Shown here: piece by piece, positions 57,809 to 64,000 of the stretch
How positions within the stretch are numbered: the first letter of the stretch is position 1
How the letters are laid out: every line of letters begins with the position of its first letter
NCBI GenBank assembly: GCA_963920765.1
Contig: OY987243.1
Span: 16,368,001 to 16,432,000, forward strand
DNA length: 64,000 nucleotides
Source: Ulota crispa
Taxonomy: Eukaryota > Streptophyta > Bryopsida > Orthotrichales > Orthotrichaceae
Direction of reading: 5' to 3'
Position numbers and translations under genes: made by a program
The notes under the pieces: model-generated
What the model was told of the DNA's origin: nothing
Databases searched by the model: none
The model's input: only the letters and a program-made list of their open reading frames with translations

Positions 57809-58804
57809 AACTCTGCACTTGCTTAACTAAAACAATTTGAATGCCAATTCAAGTCTCCTTAGAAACTCTTCCAATTCCTGACGCTTGAATTCACCTCATG
57901 CTTTTCCGTCGTTCTCCGATCCTCTCATCAACCAGAACCGCATATAGTTTCTTTCAAATTCCTGCAAGTTGCGATAAACCCTCAATTAGGGTTTTGACTC
58001 ATTCCCCGAACAAAAACAAAGATTTTGAATATTCGACGACTTGAGTAAATGCACATCCTCGACATATCAATTCCTGACACGATAAGAGAATAGTTTCTAT
58101 CAAATTCCTGCATAAATTGCGATAAACCCTCAATTAGGGTTTTGACTCATTCCCCCAACAAATACAATTATTTTGCATATTCGACGACTTGAGTCAATGC
58201 ACATCCTTGATATATCAATTCCTGACACAATAAGGAATTCTCTCAGCGACCTAACCAATTCTCACAATTCTTCACTCTGAAATCCATGTCCATTGTTTTG
58301 TTGAAGAAATCATCATACACGTCAAAATTTCGACACATCGACAATTCGAACGTTACAGAAATTAACAACCAAAACGACTTCCTGATTCCGACCACGCAAA
58401 AGGTGAATCGAATTCAATTCTAACAAGAGAATTCCGTCAAAACAGAGCATTTCATAAGTTGAACGCCACGAAAACTGAACGCCAGAACGGATTACGACGG
58501 AGAAATGCATGATGGAGAGCTTTGCATTCCGGGAATTTCAAACGCGCGCGATGTGCGAGGGTTTTACCGATTCAACAGCACGTTAGTGACTAACTGTCGC
58601 AGAGCGAAATACTTCCGGGCTTGCAAACAGACCGCGAGCTGTGAATGAGTTCTTGTGGCTGGAGGTTTGGGGTCCTGTTACCGTGGGGATAACGTGGTCC
58701 AAACTCTGCTTCTGCACTGCCGTGTGGATAGAAGTGGATGACTTTCATCCACTTCGACATTCCCAACGACAGTGGATTTCAAATTTTTATGAACTTCAAA
58801 TCAG
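57809..58804 (-). promoter_or_regulatory. Upstream region of the 132-aa gene with paired telobox palindromes
   Basis: Contains AAACCCTCAATTAGGGTTT at 57976-57994 and again at 58124-58142, each an inverted pair of the plant telobox AAACCCT. They lie about 170 and 315 bp upstream of the start codon. Teloboxes are known in plant promoters of growth- and translation-related genes. The GC-rich part at 58380-58740 may be the promoter of a divergent transcript, but none is seen. Confidence 0.5.
57943..58238. repeat. 148-bp tandem duplication containing the telobox palindrome
   Basis: Two direct copies offset by 148 bp (about 57943-58090 and 58091-58238) share ATAGTTTCT, GCGATAAACCCTCAATTAG, ATTCGACGACTTGAG and ATATCAATTCCTGACAC, with about one change per ten bases. 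Confidence 0.88.
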
Positions 58805-58828
58805 CTAAGGTAGAAATACCATAAACGG

Positions 58829-59479
58829 TTAACCCCTAAATGCCTGCGGCACCAAAGTTTGGTGTTTGGAATACTCTAAAGTTCAATAAACCTAGCTAAC
58901 TAGGTTACTACTTTTAGTAGTTTAGTTTACATTTTGGAATTATTTTTTGTGAAGTCTAATTTTAGGATTAATAATTCGATTTTGAAAATGATCAATTAAG
59001 GGTTTTTTATTCAAGTTTTTGTGCAAGGGCCTTGACTTTCTCTAGTGTTGTGAGTTCTTGGAAATGAGCCTCAAATACACTAGATCTTGGAGAAAAATTT
59101 ATATAAAAATTTCATTTGAAAAAACTGTAGAAAAGATTTTGAAAAGCTATAAAGTGATTGGGGTTATGTATGTTATTTCCTTTAACCTTATATTTGTTTG
59201 ATGATCATTTTTAAAAATCCAACATGTGAAAAGAGGATTCAAAGGCTTGAAGTCATATTTGTAGTGTTAACACCGTCATGATCAAACATTATAATCTTTC
59301 AATCCATTAGTGATATTGTTGTGTTTTCTTTTCTTCTATAACCTTTAACATATCTAGTTTGAATTTGTACACTTATAATTCAAAAGAATTTGATACAACT
59401 TATTAAAATGTTGCCTTTTTGTTAAATTTGAAGCAAATTCCTAAAAACCTAAAAAAGGCCTCAGGCATTTAGGGGTTAA
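58829..59479 (+). mobile_element. TTAA-flanked MITE, 650-bp family (copy J2)
   Basis: Ends TTAACCCCTAAATGCCTGCG and CAGGCATTTAGGGGTTAA. It sits just inside what looks like the left end of a TA-element (TA-AGGTAGAAATACCATAAA at 58804-58828) whose other end is missing. Confidence 0.88.
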
Positions 59480-60782
59480 AATAAGCCACTTTACTTATTT
59501 TTGTTTTATATCTAACTTACATTATTCCGTAAATTTTCTTAAATAGAAAAGCATTACAGCTACAATGAGATACTAGAGCTAATGTTGGACAAAGTCCAAT
59601 TTGTGGCAACATGCAATACTTCAACACACTATAAAATCACACTTCTTAAGTGGTTGAATTTTATCAGAACCATCTTGTGACTCATTTTTTTTTTTTATCA
59701 AAGCTTGGAGTGGAGGACAATCTAATGTTATGTAAACAAATGTGTGTGATATGCTACGGTGAGTTTTTTTCAAATTTTTTAATCTTCATTATTACCATTT
59801 TACAAAATTTAATTTCTGTTTGTTTGTGTTTGTTCCCTTGTGTCATTGTATTTTTTTTTTAATCTAAATTTAACACCATTTCATTGTGCAGATTGAAGAA
59901 TTTGCTATAGAGTACTTTGAGTTTGTTATCCAAAAGGATAACATTATTGTTAACATACATGTGTCTTTGGAACCCTAGATAATACTCAAGTGCATTGAGG
60001 GTCGGAAGAGGATATTTTAGGATCAGCACTTGCATCACAAGCTAATGAGAGAGATCAAAAATAGCCATTTTTAATTTATTTTTTAGAGTTTTTTTACTAT
60101 TTTTTAAAAAGCAAAAAGGAAATTGTCTTTTTCCTTGATAATTTCTGTCTCTCTATTTTTGTGCATAACTTTTAGATTTGTTTTTTCTATGATGCATGTC
60201 ACCATAAACAAACAAACTATGGAAAGTGGCCAAATTCATGTGTAGTTTGTTTTATTTATTTTTAGGTGTGACTTGCTCCACTACTGAGATGACACCTCAT
60301 GGACTTGTCACAATGGACATAAATGTGTTGACTAAGTAGCATGATCCACTTTGGATTTTTATCAATTTAGTTAGTCAACTTGTCAATTTCATGCAAATCA
60401 ATTATTAATATTGAGGCAATGAATGCTTGGGTGGCCAATTCTTTGCCCTCTTAATGTAAAATGTCCAATAGTTACCATTTTTGAATGATGAAAACTTTTT
60501 TTGGCAAACAATAATTCCAATTTCTCTTTGAAACTTTTTTCCTAACATCTCATTGTTTGTAATTACGAAGAGATATAATTTATTTAGAATTGCTATAAAT
60601 AATTAATATGATTGTTGCATCTTTGTTGGTTTATGGTGGCACGCACTATAGGTCTAAATTTTCACAAGTATGCTACTTTAAATGCTTTACAAATTGTCCA
60701 TATTGTATTTTATTTCAAAAAAAATTGTTTCAAAAACTCACAATACTACCAATACTGTGGTTGTTTGAGACAAAATTGGCAG
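59480..60782. other. AT-rich intergenic, nothing recognised
   Basis: No gene, RNA or element boundary is supported. Confidence 0.35.
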
Positions 60783-61789
60783 GTTGTTACGAACTAGTTT
60801 GTAATGACGGTTACGTTGGTTAGAAGTTGGTTACCCTTCCTCTTTCGTTCTTAAACCAAGTGAGGATGTTTGTTCCTCATTTGACATTTTGCTTAATACA
60901 ATGGAATACTTTCAATGTCACCTTTGCGTCTTTTAGTGTTTGTTTCTACATTAGGTTATGATCTCAAAATAGGAAAGGAATGTTGACTCTTGATTTTGTA
61001 TTGTAACATAATGTCAAGTCTTTGAGAGTTCACATTTGGATGAGGAGGCAACCGGGTAGGGATGTATTTGGTTTTGACAAATGTGGGATGTTGCCTTTTA
61101 GGAAATTATTGTGAAGTAAATAGGCTCGAGAGTTTTTGCAAATTTTCTATGGTGGTAGGAGTAGCAAACAATTTATGCGGTTTTTTTTTTCCAAAATTTT
61201 GGCATGTTCTATTCAACATTTCAATGCGTTCTTGGGGTTGTTTGTTGGTTCTATCGAGGAGGTGATTTTAGGTTTTGATCCATTCACCGTGGTTGGTAGG
61301 TAGGATAACGGCCAATTAATTGGTAGTGATTAGGAAGGAAAGAAGAGTAGAGGCATAAATGAAATAAGGTTAGGGTTAGGAAATACTTGCATCAAGTAAA
61401 TCATGTTGCAAGTTTCAACAATGCTTGTCTACAATGGCAAGATTGTGGTGGGTGAAGAAGGTTGGAGAAGTCATGTTGTGAAGTTAGGTTGAGCTACTAT
61501 GGATTGTGAGCATATAGCCGGAGATCCGCAAGGGCTTACAATGCCGGAAGGGGTGGGGTCGGAGTTGGCATCATTCATACAACAACAAATTCAAAATGTG
61601 TTTTAAGTGGCGATCCCCCACTTAGTGCAAGAACTTTCAGAGCGTGCAACGTTGGGGCCAAGACTGGTAGCATCATTCACATCCGGGGAAGAAAGGCGAG
61701 CCCCAAGAAGAATGGAAGAGCCTTGAGGTAATGGATTTCATATCAAAGAATAAAAAATAGCGGAATCGGATAAATTTTCCGAAAAGAAG

Positions 61790-62631
61790 GGTAACGAGGT
61801 GTACCGATGGCTTGCACAATTGCGTTTGGTATGCTGAAGTAAGCCACGCACTTATAATTCTGATGCCAATAAAGTTGCTTGTGCTCTTTCATATATGACA
61901 AGGGCTGCACAAAATTGGGCGATGCCACTTTTGCAAGCCTTTAATGAAGGACTTGATCATGAGCTGTTGACAGACTATGATGCTTTCCGGATGAAGGACG
62001 TGATCATGAGCTGTTGACGGACTATGATGCTTTCCGGAAATCCATTATTGAGGTTTACGGTGACTTGGATAGACAAGGTAACGCAGAAGATCGTTTAGGT
62101 CGGCTTAGGCAAACCGGTTCGGCGGCATCATATATATCTACGTTTAATAAATATGCCGCTCAAGTCGAATGGAATGAAGCTAGCTTGGTGGCTTGGTTTT
62201 GAGAAGGACTCAAAGATGAAATCTTGGATTCCATAACCACCGCAGAGACCCAACTACAAAGACTTCAAAATTTGATGACAATGGTATTCCAGATTGATGA
62301 GAGGCTATAAGGCCGACGGCAAAATTGGCAGGTACAATCCGATTCCCAAAATGTTAGAGTTCCAACCGCTCCTTTCCGTGATTCAAGTGCGAGGTCTCAA
62401 GCAAATTTGGGCCCAGTGCCTATGGAGCTTGGCGCGACTCGAGCCATGCAAGCTTTGGCAAAAACGGCATTAGAACGGCTAGAGTATCAATACCATGGAC
62501 GATATTAGGGTTGCGGCAAACTAGGACATATCAGAGCTAAGTGCCCTACAAATCCCTCTATACCACTTTCAATTTTGGCTACCATGAAGATGGAAGAAAC
62601 AGCCTCGGAAAAAGAGGAAGCCCGAGACTGA
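61790..62631 (+). pseudogene. Gypsy gag with several in-frame stops
   Basis: The frame reads VYRWLAQLRLV, ACALSYMTRAAQNWA, then SYISTFNKYAAQVEW and GLKDEILDSI, matching the gypsy gag (retrotrans_gag) domain that assembles the particle. It is broken by a 47-bp tandem duplication (61945-62038) that shifts frame, and by stops at 62200-62202, 62308-62310, 62506-62508 and 62629-62631. The stops are TGA, TAA, TAG and TGA, compatible with C-to-T or G-to-A decay. The zinc knuckle (GCGKLGHIRAKC) has lost its first cysteine. It cannot make full-length Gag as it stands. Confidence 0.85.
61945..62038. repeat. 47-bp tandem duplication inside gag
   Basis: The stretch containing GATCATGAGCTGTTGAC and GACTATGATGCTTTCCGG appears twice with an offset of 47, not a multiple of three. 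The copies differ at two or three bases. Confidence 0.92.
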
Positions 62632-62738
62632 GTGAGAGGATTTAATACCCGGGCATTGTCCAGACGAAGGCGGCTACAATCCCAAAGCGAAGCACGAGCA
62701 CAAAACGGGGGAATGATGAGCTTGATTATGAGCAAAGT

Positions 62739-63488
62739 TTGCAATGGAAGAAACCTCTAGTGATCCACGAGGATCCGGGAAATGTATTGACTCCATTGTC
62801 TCTACGGGCAACCTTGGATCCGGAGGCTCATGTAACGTTGGATGTCACAATCAACTTCATGGCAGCTTTCATCTTAGTGGACTCAGGAGCCACAGAAACC
62901 TTCATGCATCCTAGGTTTGCAGAGGAGTGGAATGCAATCCTAAAACTTAAGAGAGCACCAAGAGAAGTCCGGGTGATTGATGGCCAAATGATTAATTCCG
63001 GGCTTATTACACACAAAGCAGTGGTTGAACTTGTAATTGGGAGTCATCGTGAGAAGTTAGTAGCGGATATCACCAACACAAGAAGATACCCATTTATTTT
63101 GGGCATCCCTTGGTTGATTCGTCACGACCCAACTATTTGTTGGTCACAAATGAGTGTAATATTCAACTCAGCGTATTGTGGAGCAAATTGTACAATGCCT
63201 AAAATAATGAGCCTCCATTCCGGAATTGAGAATGATGCTTGGCGACGGTCAACAGATGGTGGGATTACCGCAAGTGTATTGTATTCACAAAGCAAAATTC
63301 ACGAAGGAAGAATCGAAAAAGAAATTAGCAAAGGAGGAGGCGCCGCGAGCCTTGTAGGCGCTGCGGGCTTGTCGGGGCCTGCAGACAGCCTGCGCGTTGG
63401 CGCTGCGGGCTTGTCGGGGCCTGTAGGCAGCCCGGGCGCTGGCGCTGCGGTCTTGCCGAGACTGTCGGGACCTGCCGGGCGGATCTAG
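62739..63488 (+). CDS. Retrotransposon aspartic protease frame
   Basis: A 249-codon open frame. The catalytic motif is LVDSGATETF (Asp at 62880-62882, about residue 48), followed by the flap region (EVRVIDGQMI) and the typical YPFILGIPWLIRHDP, the second hallmark of the retropepsin fold in gypsy elements. It processes the Gag-Pol polyprotein in live elements. The frame ends in a GC-rich 14-residue repeat (GAAGLSGP-type) and stops at 63486-63488. The reverse-transcriptase frame continues in the -1 register. The first codon is simply where the open frame begins, since this is normally part of a polyprotein. Confidence 0.85.
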   Translation: MQWKKPLVIHEDPGNVLTPLSLRATLDPEAHVTLDVTINFMAAFILVDSGATETFMHPRFAEEWNAILKLKRAPREVRVIDGQMINSGLITHKAVVELVIGSHREKLVADITNTRRYPFILGIPWLIRHDPTICWSQMSVIFNSAYCGANCTMPKIMSLHSGIENDAWRRSTDGGITASVLYSQSKIHEGRIEKEISKGGGAASLVGAAGLSGPADSLRVGAAGLSGPVGSPGAGAAVLPRLSGPAGRI

Positions 63489-64000
63489 GCAGTGAGTCTT
63501 GCCCCGCCACCCGGCAATCCGATGCCGGTTCCGGCTGCGGGTTTGTGGCTGAGGGCACTTTCGCCTCGGTACCCTCCCCGGCACCCGACATAGAGATACC
63601 GGGTGCAGGGACCGGTAAGGGACTTAGGAATACAGGGCCCGGTAAGCCAATGAAAGGTACCGGGCCCGTTACAAAAAACCTAATTGCCCCAACGCATTCT
63701 TTTGTATCAGCGGCCGCTTTTCGTTTTTCGGCGAAGGATGCGGAGATTTATGCAGTTAATATTTCCGAGGTGAATCTTTCTAATAAAAAAAATTCTTCAA
63801 TTTCAGAGGAATACCGCGACTTGAGTGGAGCTTTTAGTGAGCAGGCATCAAATGAGTTGTCAAAACACGGCGTGGCGGACATGAGGATTGAATTCAAGCA
63901 GGGCCAAGAGCCACAAAATACTGGTCTCCGACCTATGTCACCGACGGAATTAGAAGAGCTTTGTAAATATTTAGAAGAAAATTTGAGGAAAAGATGGATT
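63329..64000 (+). CDS. Start of gypsy reverse transcriptase frame (cut by window end)
   Basis: Open from 63329 to the window end, in the -1 register relative to the protease. After a variable linker it reads EEYRDLSGAFSEQASNELSKHG, then a typical pre-RT segment with RPMSPTELEELCKYLEENL, the conserved entry to the gypsy RT domain. The polymerase motifs lie outside the window. The overlap with the protease frame (63329-63488) would permit a frameshift, but ordinary decay is the simpler reading given the state of gag. Confidence 0.8.
63357..63482. repeat. 42-bp GC-rich coding repeat, 3 units
   Basis: Units start at 63357, 63399 and 63441, each beginning GGCGCTGCGG(G/T)CTTG. The first two are very similar and the third is diverged. 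The period is a multiple of three, so both overlapping frames stay open through it. Confidence 0.88.

Larger units (their letters stand above)
61700..64000 (+). mobile_element. Decayed Ty3/gypsy LTR retrotransposon, right end cut by window
   Basis: Gag, aspartic protease and the start of reverse transcriptase occur in the order usual for Ty3/gypsy. A 5' LTR and leader probably lie between about 60783 (TGTTACGAA) and 61700, but no primer-binding site complementary to a tRNA end is convincing, so the left boundary is not set. The 3' part lies beyond 64000. Confidence 0.85.

Noticed and set aside
57976..58142. Interstitial telomere array
   Set aside because: Only single AAACCCT units are present, in inverted pairs, so they are promoter-type teloboxes rather than telomeric repeats.
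60783..61265. 5' LTR of the gypsy element (TGTTACGAA start)
   Set aside because: No CA end followed by a convincing tRNA-complementary primer site, and no second LTR inside the window to compare.

Overview
This is an AT-rich, gene-poor stretch of a nuclear plant genome. It holds four intron-bearing genes, all with canonical GT-AG introns, plus the start of a decayed Ty3/gypsy retrotransposon at the right edge. The gene set points to a streptophyte. ARA6/RABF1, the N-myristoylated Rab5 paralogue, is confined to that lineage, and the THO5 and ERGIC3/ERV46 proteins are of plant type. I cannot name the species. The very high load of small DNA transposons would suit a non-seed plant, but that is a guess.

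Genes: an ERGIC3/ERV46-like cargo receptor (5813-9040, +, 12 exons, 385 aa); the THO-complex subunit THO5 (16525-20237, +, 8 exons, 727 aa); the small GTPase ARA6/RABF1 (50259-52392, +, 8 exons, 204 aa); and a conserved-looking 132-aa protein of unknown function (56316-57808, -, 4 exons). They are housekeeping genes for membrane traffic and mRNP export. They share no operon-like logic and are separated by 7 to 30 kb of transposon debris.

The striking content is between the genes. About 24 non-autonomous elements, roughly 15 kb or a quarter of the window, begin TTAACCCCTAAAGGACC (or a close variant), end with its reverse complement, and are flanked by TTAA. At least four length families are repeated (about 930, 910, 650 and 234-248 bp), with single copies from 79 to 1204 bp. 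Two filled/empty site pairs inside this same window show that insertion duplicates TTAA. TTAA targets plus CCC(T) termini are hallmarks of the piggyBac superfamily, which to my knowledge is rarely or never described in land plants. No transposase is encoded here.

Three other groups of small elements are interleaved with and nested in these: TA-flanked elements with AGGTAGG termini (Tc1/mariner- or Stowaway-like); TTA/TAA-flanked elements with GGGC or GGCC termini (PIF/Harbinger-like); and Mutator-like elements, one of them a 419-bp fold-back with a perfect 9-bp target duplication. Several nests are two levels deep, so the window records a relative order of insertion.

The right end (about 61.7-64.0 kb) carries a gypsy gag with several in-frame stops and a frame-breaking tandem duplication, an intact-looking aspartic protease frame, a 42-bp GC-rich coding repeat, and the first part of reverse transcriptase, cut by the window edge.
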